Below, piece after piece: positions 37,398-46,080 of a stretch of DNA of 64,000 nt. This DNA is from Zeaxanthinibacter sp. PT1. Its GTDB lineage: Bacteria; Bacteroidota; Bacteroidia; Flavobacteriales; Flavobacteriaceae. The notes beneath the pieces were generated by a model. That model was not told the origin of the DNA. It searched no databases and saw only the letters and a list, made by a program, of their open reading frames with translations. Within the stretch, counting starts at the first letter, position 1. Every line of letters begins with the position of its first letter. The stretch covers positions 372,001-436,000 of the forward strand of contig NZ_JAQPCN010000002.1 in NCBI RefSeq assembly GCF_028464225.1, given 5' to 3'. Position numbers and translations under genes: made by a program.

Positions 37398-38381
37398 TTA
37401 TGCTTCAAATGGGAACAAAAGATCATTTTGCTGTCGTACCTGGTCCAGTATGCCTACCAATTCAAGGCTGTTCTGGTGAGACCAGAGTGCTGACTGTGTC
37501 TTGCCGGATCTTAGGCATTCGTGAACTTCCATTATTTCATGTGAATATCCTTTTCCAATGGTCGGTAATTCAAAATATTCCTGCTTACCGGAACGATCAA
37601 TAGTATATCCCTGGCTTTCATGCCATCGGGAGTGCAAATAAAAACTTCCCCTGCTTGCCGAAATCTCCGCTTTCATCTCTGAACGAGAGGTGAGACCGCT
37701 GTACAAAAGAGCCATGCTACCCGGGTATTCCAGGATCATTGCTGCTTGTACTTCAACCCCGGTCGAATGACTTTTGGTCGTAGACAAAATCCTATCCGGG
37801 ACTCCCAACATTAGGTAGGCCAGGAATATGGGGTAAATCCCTATATCCAGTAGCGAGCCCCCGGCAAGAGAAGGATTCAGCAGCCGACCTTCTTCGCTCC
37901 GGTCCAGGGCATAAAAGGCAAAATCGGCATGCAGGTACTTTACACTGCCCAATTCCCCGGCATCCACTAATTCTTTTACCTTGGCGATACTGGGATTAAA
38001 CCTGCTCCATAAGGCTTCCATGAGAAATACATTGTTTTTCCCAGAGGCTTCGATCATGGATTCCACTTCGCGCGAATTAACCCCGAGAGGTTTTTCGCAA
38101 AGCACGGCTTTACCCGCCTCCATGGCTTTGATACTCCAATCACAATGAGCCATATGCGGGGTGGCGATATATACCACGTCTACTTCATTGCAGTTAAACA
38201 ATTCCTCGTAACTACCAAAAGTCTCCCTGACCCCGTAGGCCTCACCGAAATCCACCGCTTTATCCTTGCTCCGTGATGCGACCGCATATAATTCGGCCTC
38301 TTCCACTAATTGCAGATCCTTGGCAAAACTATGGGCAATTTTGCCCAGGCCTATAATACCCCAGCGTATTTTCTGTTTCAT
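37398..38381 (-). CDS. Gfo/Idh/MocA family NAD(P)-dependent oxidoreductase
   Basis: The 327-aa protein has an N-terminal Rossmann fold (WGIIGLGKIAHSFA dinucleotide loop), the family EKP motif (GKAVLCEKPLGVN) and a C-terminal alpha/beta domain with GGSLLDIGIYPI containing the catalytic-type Asp. Members oxidise or reduce sugars and related compounds such as trans-1,2-dihydrobenzene-1,2-diol. The frame opens at TTG 38402, but ATG 38381 preceded by a -7 element at 38400 is the likely start. It is divergent from the acyl-CoA carboxylase gene. Substrate not predicted. Confidence 0.92.
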   Translation of the reverse strand: MKQKIRWGIIGLGKIAHSFAKDLQLVEEAELYAVASRSKDKAVDFGEAYGVRETFGSYEELFNCNEVDVVYIATPHMAHCDWSIKAMEAGKAVLCEKPLGVNSREVESMIEASGKNNVFLMEALWSRFNPSIAKVKELVDAGELGSVKYLHADFAFYALDRSEEGRLLNPSLAGGSLLDIGIYPIFLAYLMLGVPDRILSTTKSHSTGVEVQAAMILEYPGSMALLYSGLTSRSEMKAEISASRGSFYLHSRWHESQGYTIDRSGKQEYFELPTIGKGYSHEIMEVHECLRSGKTQSALWSHQNSLELVGILDQVRQQNDLLFPFEA

Positions 38382-38399
38382 CCTATGTTTAAATTTGGT

Positions 38400-38407
38400 C
38401 AAAGTTA
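38400..38407 (-). promoter_or_regulatory. TANNTTTG -7 element of the Gfo/Idh/MocA gene
   Basis: TAACTTTG on the minus strand, 18 bp before ATG 38381; it supports that start over TTG 38402, which it overlaps. Confidence 0.5.
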
Positions 38408-38458
38408 ATCAATATAACTCCTTATCTTTATCAACACTTGACAAACCGAAAATTACGC

Positions 38459-40087
38459 ATGGATTTGAACTTCAATAAGAACGAAGACCACAACAAGCTC
38501 AAAGTATCCGAGCTGAGAAATAAACTATCAAAAATAGCATTAGGTGGCGGTAAAAGCCGCATTGAAAAGCATCACGGCCAGGGCAAAATGACGGCCCGGG
38601 AACGTATAGATTACCTCCTGGACCCCAAAGAGCGAAGTATAGAGATCGGTGCTTTTGCCGGGGATGGGATGTACGAAGAACACGGGGGATGCCCTTCTGC
38701 CGGGGTTGTAGTCAAAATTGGCTACATACAAAAGCGACAGTGTATAGTTGTCGCCAATGATGCCACTGTAAAAGCCGGCGCCTGGTTCCCTATTACGGCA
38801 AAGAAAAACCTTAGGGCCCAGGAAATCGCCATTGAGAACCGGTTACCCATCATATACCTTGTAGATAGTGCCGGTGTTTACTTACCAATGCAGGACGAGA
38901 TCTTTCCGGACAAAGAACATTTTGGCCGTATCTTCCGGAATAATGCCGTGATGAGCAGTATGGGGATTCCCCAGATCTCTGCGGTCATGGGTAGTTGTGT
39001 GGCCGGTGGAGCTTATTTGCCAATTATGAGTGATGAAGCCCTGATCGTGGAAAAGACCGGGAGTATTTTCCTGGCCGGAAGCTACCTGGTCAAAGCAGCC
39101 ATAGGTGAAAATATTGATAACGAAACTCTTGGTGGCGCCTCTACCCATTGCGAGATCAGCGGGGTAACTGATTATAAAGCCAAGGACGATAAGCATGCGC
39201 TGGATACCATAAAGAACCTGATCGGAAAAATGGGCCACCCGGTACGTGCAGGATTTAACAGGATAGCTGCCAAAAAGCCCAGCCTGGATCCGCAGGACAT
39301 CTATGGGATCATCCCGGCTTCCAGGACAGACCCTTATGATATGCTGGAGGTGATTAAACGCCTGGTAGATAATTCAGATTTTGAACAGTACAAGGAAGGC
39401 TACGGCAAATCTATCCTTACCGGCTACGCACGAATTGAGGGATGGTCTGTCGGGATCGTTGCCAACCAACGGAAAGTGGTAAAGACCAAGAAAGGGGAAA
39501 TGCAGTTCGGCGGAGTGATCTACTCTGACAGCGCGGATAAAGCGACCCGCTTTATTGCCAACTGCAACCAGAAAAAAATTCCATTGGTATTCCTGCAGGA
39601 TGTTACCGGGTTTATGGTCGGCAGCAAAAGCGAACACGGAGGGATCATTAAGGACGGGGCTAAGATGGTGAACGCCGTCAGTAATTCCGTGGTACCAAAA
39701 TTCACCGTGGTGATCGGCAACAGTTATGGAGCCGGGAATTACGCCATGTGTGGAAAGGCTTATGACCCCAGGCTAATCTTCGCCTGGCCGAGTGCCGAAT
39801 TGGCTGTGATGAGCGGGAATTCGGCTGCAAAGGTATTGCTGCAAATAGAAAAAGCTTCATTGAAGAAAAAAGGTGAGAAAATCACCGAAGCCAATGAAAA
39901 AGCGATGTATGATAAGATCAAGGCGCGCTACGATCAACAGATTTCACCATACTATGCGGCCGCCCACCTCTGGACAGATGCCATCATTGACCCGATGGAT
40001 ACTCGAAAATGGATCAGTATGGGAATTGAGGCTGCAGATCATGCGCCTATAGAGAAACCTTTTAATATGGGAGTGCTCCAGGTATAA
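38459..40087 (+). CDS. Acyl-CoA carboxylase beta (carboxyltransferase) subunit
   Basis: The 542-aa protein is a biotin-dependent carboxyltransferase of the propionyl-/methylcrotonyl-CoA carboxylase beta family. Seen are GQGKMTARERIDYLLD, the oxyanion-forming VMGSCVAGGAYLP of the N-terminal crotonase-like half, and VIGNSYGAGNYAMCG with FAWPSAELAVMSG in the C-terminal half; these features fit methylcrotonyl-CoA (leucine breakdown) or a related acyl-CoA. The biotin carboxylase subunit is not in the window. ATG 38459 is used; the frame opens at TTG 38438. A terminator hairpin overlaps its 3' end. Confidence 0.92.
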   Translation: MDLNFNKNEDHNKLKVSELRNKLSKIALGGGKSRIEKHHGQGKMTARERIDYLLDPKERSIEIGAFAGDGMYEEHGGCPSAGVVVKIGYIQKRQCIVVANDATVKAGAWFPITAKKNLRAQEIAIENRLPIIYLVDSAGVYLPMQDEIFPDKEHFGRIFRNNAVMSSMGIPQISAVMGSCVAGGAYLPIMSDEALIVEKTGSIFLAGSYLVKAAIGENIDNETLGGASTHCEISGVTDYKAKDDKHALDTIKNLIGKMGHPVRAGFNRIAAKKPSLDPQDIYGIIPASRTDPYDMLEVIKRLVDNSDFEQYKEGYGKSILTGYARIEGWSVGIVANQRKVVKTKKGEMQFGGVIYSDSADKATRFIANCNQKKIPLVFLQDVTGFMVGSKSEHGGIIKDGAKMVNAVSNSVVPKFTVVIGNSYGAGNYAMCGKAYDPRLIFAWPSAELAVMSGNSAAKVLLQIEKASLKKKGEKITEANEKAMYDKIKARYDQQISPYYAAAHLWTDAIIDPMDTRKWISMGIEAADHAPIEKPFNMGVLQV

Positions 40088-40109
40088 GTCCGGAGCACTT
40101 TTCTTTTAA
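40072..40109 (+). terminator. Terminator overlapping the carboxylase stop codon
   Basis: AGTGCTCC (40072-40079, inside the coding end) pairs with GGAGCACT (40092-40099), followed by TTTTCTTTT. The stop codon is in the loop. Confidence 0.75.
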
Positions 40110-40119
40110 TGATCCCTCC

Positions 40120-41472
40120 TTAGTTTCCTTGAGAAGGATTCGGCCTGGGGATTAAAAGCAATTCTTTTTGCCGGCCGTTCACATATCGAAACCCCTCAGG
40201 ACCGTAATACCCGGCCTCTTCCAACATGATTCGTATATCGCGCTTCCATTCCGGGATATTCACAGTAGTGTTTAACTCTATGGCATAAACCGTGCGCGGT
40301 CGCAAGGGATAGTTCTCCCCATCGTCTTTCATTACCCCTCCCTGGGCATCCCACATCCCGATGGTGGTTCCAGCTGAGTGCCCGTAAGTACCGAGTGGGT
40401 GGGTATAAATAGCCGGCCTGAGCCCTGCATCCCTGGCCACTTTCAGCGAATTGGCCAGGATCTGGTTACCACTAAGACCTGTTTTCATATTGGATGTCAG
40501 GGCGTCCTGTACCCGGTTACCGTCTTCCAGGGCTTCCACCAGATAAGAAGGGGCGCTGGTTTCCCCTGGCTTGAGTACGTAGGCTAATTCCTGGCAATCC
40601 GTATTCAGGCCCAGGTAAGTGATACCAAAATCACAATGCAGGAGATCGCCGGGAAGGATGACCATGTCATCGGGCCTCCCGGAAAAAGAATATAAGTGCC
40701 CCACGAGTTCTTCCTGTGACCGCTGTACATCGACGGTAGGATGAAACCAGGTATCAAGCCCGAGGTCGGTCACTTTCTGACGCATCCACCATTCCACTTC
40801 AGTGGTCGTGGTGACCCCAGGAGTTATTACGTCTTCAGAGAATGCCTCAGCGATGATATTATGGGTGATACTGACCAATTGACTAAACAATACCATCTCT
40901 CTTTCTGTCCTGGTCTCTATCCATCGTACTGCGAGCTCCTCTGCTGAGACCACGCGAGACTGCAACTTTTTGGGTAGGTACTCCATAAAAGTTTCATAGT
41001 CCGTTTTTACTAAGCCGTCGGCTATATTGTGATCTTCAGAAAAATTAAGCCCGATCTTCTGTGGGTTTCGTTCAGTGATCAGGGTCATCAGCCTTTTCCA
41101 TTGATCCGGTTCTTTTTCCTTATCCCAGGCAGAGCGAATAGACTTACCAACATCATAACGTGCAACCGCTAATCTTTCTACAGTGTCTTTATCCTGATTC
41201 CTGTAGAACAATAACATGGTACGCCGTCTCGCATTCAGCCAGGTGGCCGGCAGCATGGTCCGGATCACCGGGTCCTCATTGTATTCCCGGGCGATCACTA
41301 CCCACATATCAATACCTGTTTCATCCATAATTTCGGGTAGGAGATGGGTAAAGCGATCTTCGAGGATCTCATCCCGTACCCTGGCGCGATCCGCCTCACT
41401 GAGGATGTTTTGGGCAGTTATCTGTATGGAACACAACAAAAGGAGGAGTAATACTACTTTATTCATAATCAT
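40120..41472 (-). CDS. Secreted M24 family metallopeptidase (Xaa-Pro aminopeptidase-like)
   Basis: The 450-aa product has a signal peptide (NKVVLLLLLLCSIQITAQ), an N-terminal creatinase-like domain and the pita-bread M24 catalytic domain. Metal ligands are visible as D in HCDFGITYLG, D in LNTDCQEL, H in THPLGTYGHS, E in YAIELNT and a late E in the GRQKELLLI strand. It should release N-terminal residues, typically before proline, in the periplasm. It lies 17 bp before menE on the same strand, so it may be the last gene of the men transcript. Confidence 0.9.
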   Translation of the reverse strand: MIMNKVVLLLLLLCSIQITAQNILSEADRARVRDEILEDRFTHLLPEIMDETGIDMWVVIAREYNEDPVIRTMLPATWLNARRRTMLLFYRNQDKDTVERLAVARYDVGKSIRSAWDKEKEPDQWKRLMTLITERNPQKIGLNFSEDHNIADGLVKTDYETFMEYLPKKLQSRVVSAEELAVRWIETRTEREMVLFSQLVSITHNIIAEAFSEDVITPGVTTTTEVEWWMRQKVTDLGLDTWFHPTVDVQRSQEELVGHLYSFSGRPDDMVILPGDLLHCDFGITYLGLNTDCQELAYVLKPGETSAPSYLVEALEDGNRVQDALTSNMKTGLSGNQILANSLKVARDAGLRPAIYTHPLGTYGHSAGTTIGMWDAQGGVMKDDGENYPLRPRTVYAIELNTTVNIPEWKRDIRIMLEEAGYYGPEGFRYVNGRQKELLLIPRPNPSQGN

Positions 41473-41488
41473 TAGTGGTTTAGTCGGT

Positions 41489-42568
41489 TTAGGTTTCCGG
41501 GAATAATTCCTGAAGGATCATCTTCCTCCGGATCTTCCCGGCAGATGTTCGGTGAAATTGTGATACAGTCACTATTTTTTTGGGTTTCTCGTAGCGCTTA
41601 AACCCGGGGACCTTATCCAGTAATGCTTGTAAAGCTTGCACTGTTTGCCCGGTCTCCACTACGAGTACCAGTTGTTCTCCAAGGTCCGGGTCCGGTAACC
41701 CGGCCACGAAGAAAGATTGTCCCAGGACTTCTTTGATCTTAGCTTCAATTTGTTCAGGGAAAAGCTTAACTCCGCCAGAATTAATAACATGATCAAACCT
41801 GCCCAGCCAATAGAATGTACTCTCATCCAGAAGTTCAACCACGTCATTGGTTTGGAGCTCACCGGAATGTACAAATGGTGCTTTAATCAGCAGGCAACCC
41901 CTGTTATCCTGCCCCAGGCTTACCCCCGGAAGTGCTTTAAATGGTTCGGGATCCGATTTTGAAGTATTTAATTGCCGTAACGCGATATGCGTAAGGGTCT
42001 CTGTCATGCCAAAGGTTTCGTAAATACGAACTTCTTTCAACGGCAATGCGGCAGCAAGGTCTGCGTTTACCGGGGCTCCCCCCACGATCACCGTTCGCAC
42101 CTTATGTAGATCGTTCAGGGACGATTTTAATTGTTTAGGCACCATAGCCACAAAATCAAATGTAGCCTGTAAATCACTCAACGGATCAGAAACCGGTGGC
42201 ACATACCAGGCGTCCAGTCCCAGCACCATTGCCCTGACCAGCATCATCTTTCCCGCGATGTAATCGACGGGAAGGCATAATAATATCTTCTGACCTACCT
42301 GTAATTCAAAGAAGCGACCAGTGGCTAACGCAGACTGCACCATATTTGCTTTCGCGACCCTGATCTTTTTTGGTTTCCCGGTAGAACCCGATGTGAACAG
42401 CTCCAGGTGTTCGGCAGACGAAAGCCAGTCTAACATAAAATCCCCTATCTCCCGCTCTTCTTCACTCCCTTCTTTGATGAGCTCGTAAGCCAGGTCCCTG
42501 GCAACAGCTTCATTACAGGGTCTGCCCATAAAACTAAAAGTAGGATGTAGCAGCTCACTACGCTTCAT
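41489..42568 (-). CDS. menE: o-Succinylbenzoate-CoA ligase (MenE-like AMP-binding enzyme)
   Basis: MenE activates o-succinylbenzoate to its CoA ester. The 359-aa protein is a short acyl-AMP ligase with the P-loop LFTSGSTGKPKK, ETFGMTET, the GRFDHVINSGGVKLFP hinge and the C-terminal catalytic lysine motif TSAGKIRRK. It is shorter than typical 450-500-aa MenE at its N-terminus, as is common in Bacteroidota. The start overlaps the CPBP protease gene by 11 bp, and menC follows upstream, which supports the menaquinone assignment. Confidence 0.9.
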   Translation of the reverse strand: MKRSELLHPTFSFMGRPCNEAVARDLAYELIKEGSEEEREIGDFMLDWLSSAEHLELFTSGSTGKPKKIRVAKANMVQSALATGRFFELQVGQKILLCLPVDYIAGKMMLVRAMVLGLDAWYVPPVSDPLSDLQATFDFVAMVPKQLKSSLNDLHKVRTVIVGGAPVNADLAAALPLKEVRIYETFGMTETLTHIALRQLNTSKSDPEPFKALPGVSLGQDNRGCLLIKAPFVHSGELQTNDVVELLDESTFYWLGRFDHVINSGGVKLFPEQIEAKIKEVLGQSFFVAGLPDPDLGEQLVLVVETGQTVQALQALLDKVPGFKRYEKPKKIVTVSQFHRTSAGKIRRKMILQELFPET

Positions 42569-43490
42569 GCTTCTCTGCTAATTGTTTAAATTCCTTTTCC
42601 GTCATGACGCGCCCTGTCAGTCGTTCTTTCCAGTTCTTCCAGCCATATTTCTTAGACATAATGAACAGCAAGATTGGGTATACGACAAATACAGGAATAA
42701 AGACATCCCAGCCCAGCCCCGGTGTGGAAACATCTTTATAAAGGGAATGTGTCTGGAATGCGGTCCAGTCTGCGGTGACCATCAGGGCGGTGACCAGGTT
42801 GTTGGCCGCATGAAACCCAAGGGCCAGCTCCAGGCCTTCGTCCATCAGGGTTATGACACCCAAAAACAAGCCGGTCCCTATATAAAACACCAGTATGCCA
42901 TATCCCAATTTACCTACCTCGGGATTTCCCAGGTGCATCAGGCCAAACAGCGCGGAAGTGATCAGTAAAGGCACCCATCGGTTCCCGGACATAATTCCCA
43001 GCCCCTGCATCATGTGACCACGAAACATATATTCTTCAAAACTCGTCTGCAGCGGAATAAGCAAAACGGCGATCAACAGTAAGGTGAGGAAAGGGCCCCA
43101 TTGCAGGTTGAAAATATAATCATCCGGTGACATCAGTATATCCAGGCCTGTAAGCAAGGCAGTCAGACCACCCCAGAGCAGGAATGAAAATACAACCCGT
43201 TTCCAATCCACCTTCTTCCTGGAAGTAGTCAGGGAAGTAACCGATTGGGGATGAACCAATTTGGTCCACCCCAGGACTACGAACAATCCCACCGCCAGTG
43301 GAGCCAGCAACATGATCAATACGGTGTTCGAACCAAATTTATCAATGATATCAGCCATCATGACATCCACGCTTACCGGGGAGTATAGCATGGATATATA
43401 ATTGAAAATCATAAATGTGATGAAACCTACCGGAAGTACCCAGTATTTCCAGAGGCCGAGATCGCCCCTATACCCTTGTTCTATGTACAT
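42558..43490 (-). CDS. CPBP family intramembrane metalloprotease
   Basis: The 310-aa integral membrane protein has about 7-8 helices and the CPBP (CAAX protease/bacteriocin-processing, Abi) motifs: EEYMFRGHMM (EExxxR), FGLMHLGN and GFHAANN, where the Glu and His residues form the metal site. It is embedded between menC and menE with overlaps of 10 and 11 bp, so it is certainly co-translated with them, though a link to quinone synthesis is not known. The substrate is unknown. Confidence 0.9.
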   Translation of the reverse strand: MYIEQGYRGDLGLWKYWVLPVGFITFMIFNYISMLYSPVSVDVMMADIIDKFGSNTVLIMLLAPLAVGLFVVLGWTKLVHPQSVTSLTTSRKKVDWKRVVFSFLLWGGLTALLTGLDILMSPDDYIFNLQWGPFLTLLLIAVLLIPLQTSFEEYMFRGHMMQGLGIMSGNRWVPLLITSALFGLMHLGNPEVGKLGYGILVFYIGTGLFLGVITLMDEGLELALGFHAANNLVTALMVTADWTAFQTHSLYKDVSTPGLGWDVFIPVFVVYPILLFIMSKKYGWKNWKERLTGRVMTEKEFKQLAEKHEA

Positions 43491-44533
43491 ATTCTGCTAA
43501 TGATTGTTTGGTCCCATTTTTTTTCAGGACTGTAATATAAACATCCGTTGCTTACTGTAAGCGGACTTTCAAAGTTGTTTGTAAAAAGACTGCCGGTACC
43601 CAGGCCTTGCGGCATATCACTTTCCAGGGTAAAGGTCCACTGGGCAATTGCATTAAGACCTACATTACTCTCCAGCGCACTGGTGATCCACCAGCCACAG
43701 CCTTGTGCTGCAGCGATCTTAATCCATTCTTCACTGCTTCGGTACCCCCCAACCAGGCTCGGTTTAAGAATAATATACTGGGGTTTTACCCTGGCCAGAA
43801 GCTCCTCTTTAGTTGCAGTTAAATGAATACCGATAAGTTCCTCGTCCAGGGCAACGGGGATGGGTGTACTGGCGCAAATATTACGCATTAATTCCGGCTG
43901 CCCCTGCCTGATAGGTTGCTCAATGGAATGAATTTCAATAGGGGCCAGCTGATCCAGTTTTTGCAGGGCTTCATCCGGGGAGAATGCTCCGTTGGCATCT
44001 ACCCTGATCTCCAGTTCAGATGAAGGGAATACGTTACGTATCCCCCGAAGCAGGGCTATTTCTGATTCAAAATCAATGGCCCCGATCTTCATTTTAAGGC
44101 ATCTAAACCCCTGGTCTATCTTTTGCTGAATCTGTTGCTGCATATAGTCGGGATCCCCCATCCATATCAGGCCATTGATCGGAATTGGCGCTTCTTCTTC
44201 GGTGAAAACGGAAGGAAATAAATGGAATGGATGCCTAGCCGAAAGGGACCGCATTGCTTGTTCCCAGCCAAAAAGAATGCTGGGATATTGCCATAGTTCG
44301 GCCCGAATTTGTTCCGGGGTACTCTCTATATTCTCGCATAACCATCGAAGCCGATCTGCATAATCCGGCAGATCGTCAGCACTTAGCCCCCTGAACAAAC
44401 CACACTCGCCTATACCCAAGCGGGAATCCTGCTCCAATATGAGAAACCAGGTCTCTTTCTGCCGGAGCACGCCCCTGGAGGTTCCTCCCGGTGTTTTAAA
44501 GTTGAGTATATATTTATGGTAACTGGCTTTCAT
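43481..44533 (-). CDS. menC: o-Succinylbenzoate synthase
   Basis: MenC, an enolase-superfamily enzyme, dehydrates SHCHC to o-succinylbenzoate. The 350-aa protein shows the KxK base motif (CLKMKIGA), metal ligands D in RVDANGAF, E in IHSIEQPI and D in VALDEEL, and the second lysine in IILKPSLVGGY. A -7 element lies only 10 bp before ATG 44533, suggesting a nearly leaderless message. It starts the menC-CPBP-menE(-M24) operon and is divergent from the SDR gene. Confidence 0.93.
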   Translation of the reverse strand: MKASYHKYILNFKTPGGTSRGVLRQKETWFLILEQDSRLGIGECGLFRGLSADDLPDYADRLRWLCENIESTPEQIRAELWQYPSILFGWEQAMRSLSARHPFHLFPSVFTEEEAPIPINGLIWMGDPDYMQQQIQQKIDQGFRCLKMKIGAIDFESEIALLRGIRNVFPSSELEIRVDANGAFSPDEALQKLDQLAPIEIHSIEQPIRQGQPELMRNICASTPIPVALDEELIGIHLTATKEELLARVKPQYIILKPSLVGGYRSSEEWIKIAAAQGCGWWITSALESNVGLNAIAQWTFTLESDMPQGLGTGSLFTNNFESPLTVSNGCLYYSPEKKWDQTIISRICT

Positions 44534-44543
44534 CCAATACGGC

Positions 44544-44551
44544 CAAATTTA
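44544..44551 (-). promoter_or_regulatory. TANNTTTG -7 element of menC
   Basis: TAAATTTG on the minus strand, 10 bp before ATG 44533. Confidence 0.55.
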
Positions 44552-44578
44552 AGTATTTTTCACTTCTAAAATAAAGCG

Positions 44579-45373
44579 ATGTCAAGTATCTCCGGTAAAG
44601 TAGTATGGGTCACCGGTGCCTCTTCCGGTATTGGGGAGGCCCTGGCTTTCGAACTAAGCAAAAATCAATGTAAGCTGATCCTTTCAGCCAGGACCACGGA
44701 GCGCCTTCAAGAGGTGCGACATCGCTGTAAATTTCCCGAGAATGCCTGTATCCTCCCAATGGACCTCGCAGCGCCTGAGAAGGCAGCAGAAATAGTAGAA
44801 AAAGCCCTCTCCTTTTTTGGACATGTAGATGTCCTGATCAATAATGCCGGCATCAGTCAGCGTTCCCTGATCAGTGACACTACTTTTGCGGTGTATAAAC
44901 AATTGATGGATGTCAATTACCTGGGAACCGTTGCCCTGACCAATGCCCTCCTTCCTCACATGGTTCAGCGAAAATCGGGACAGATCGCAGTAGTCACAAG
45001 CCTGATGGGAAAATTTGGATCACCTCTTCGTTCCGGGTATTGTGCCGCAAAGCATGCCTTACACGGATATTTTGATGTACTGAGGATGGAACACCAGGCC
45101 GACGGCATTAAGGTTACTTTGCTTTGTCCCGGTTATGTACAAACCTCCATTGCAAAGAATGCCCTGACGGGTCGTGGAGAAAAGCAGGGCCGCACGGATA
45201 AGGCCACGGAAGCAGGCCTGGAGCCTGCAGCTGTAGCATTAAAAATGATCAATGCCATAAGTGCATCCAAATACGAAGTATATATTGGTGGTAAGGAGAT
45301 CTTTGGAGTTTACCTCAAAAGATGGTTCCCGAAATTATTGCATCAAGTGGTGATGAAAAGCCAGGTAGTTTGA
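44579..45373 (+). CDS. Short-chain dehydrogenase/reductase
   Basis: The 264-aa classical SDR has the NAD(P) loop TGASSGIGEALAF, the NNAG motif (INNAGIS), catalytic Ser in VVTSLMGKFG, and YCAAKHAL (YxxxK). The overall look is of the DHRS7-like group acting on lipids or ketones. The stop codon abuts the stop of the convergent UPF0173 gene with no gap. It lies inside the men cluster on the opposite strand, so a role there is not implied; a 3-keto lipid reductase role is possible but unsupported. Confidence 0.9.
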   Translation: MSSISGKVVWVTGASSGIGEALAFELSKNQCKLILSARTTERLQEVRHRCKFPENACILPMDLAAPEKAAEIVEKALSFFGHVDVLINNAGISQRSLISDTTFAVYKQLMDVNYLGTVALTNALLPHMVQRKSGQIAVVTSLMGKFGSPLRSGYCAAKHALHGYFDVLRMEHQADGIKVTLLCPGYVQTSIAKNALTGRGEKQGRTDKATEAGLEPAAVALKMINAISASKYEVYIGGKEIFGVYLKRWFPKLLHQVVMKSQVV

Positions 45374-46054
45374 TCAGAGCTGCAGGCTAGCACCAATTTC
45401 CAAGAGGTGTAATTCTTTCCCGGCCTTTTTAAAGGCATTACGGGCCTGGTCATGGTCAATTTCTATATAGCCGAAAGTGTCATAATGATAGCCCATCACC
45501 TTGTCACATTTTATAAAATCTGAGGCAATAACTGCATCATCTATCCCCATGGTAAAATTATCTCCTATGGGAAGGATGGCCAAGTTTAGCTGGAACCGGA
45601 GGGGAATCAATTTCATGTCACTGCTCAGGGCTGTATCCCCCGCTATATATACTTGCTTACCCTCGGCCGATAAAATAAAACCTCCGGGCTGACCACCGTA
45701 AGTGCCATCAGGAAATGAAGATGTATGAATGGCATTCACATATTTCAGGCTGCCAAAACTAAACTCCCAATTCCCACCGTGGTTCATAGGGTGTGTTTTA
45801 AAACCTTTAGCTTCGTAATGGCTGGCAATTTCATAATTGCTCACAATAGTAGCACCGCTTTGTTCGGCTATGGCCTCAGCATCGAGTATATGATCCTGGT
45901 GGGCATGAGTAAGCAGGATAAAATCCGGGTTCAGGTCCTTGATGTCAATTTGATCCTTAGCCTTATCATTCCCTGTGATAAAAGGATCTACTAAAATCGT
46001 CGTACTATTCAAATGTATAAGTAGGCTGGCATGGCCCAGGAAAGTAATTTTCAT
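45374..46054 (-). CDS. UPF0173-type metal-dependent hydrolase (MBL fold)
   Basis: The 226-aa protein has the metallo-beta-lactamase fold of the UPF0173 family: ITFLGHASLLI at the N-terminus, the zinc motif LLTHAHQDHILDAEA, GDTALSSDM and a late GYHYDTFGYIEID. It is a cytoplasmic hydrolase of unknown substrate commonly found in flavobacterial men clusters, matching its place here. It shares its 3' boundary with the SDR gene. Confidence 0.92.
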   Translation of the reverse strand: MKITFLGHASLLIHLNSTTILVDPFITGNDKAKDQIDIKDLNPDFILLTHAHQDHILDAEAIAEQSGATIVSNYEIASHYEAKGFKTHPMNHGGNWEFSFGSLKYVNAIHTSSFPDGTYGGQPGGFILSAEGKQVYIAGDTALSSDMKLIPLRFQLNLAILPIGDNFTMGIDDAVIASDFIKCDKVMGYHYDTFGYIEIDHDQARNAFKKAGKELHLLEIGASLQL

Positions 46055-46080
46055 CTGTTGTCGTTTTCTGCCTAATTTAA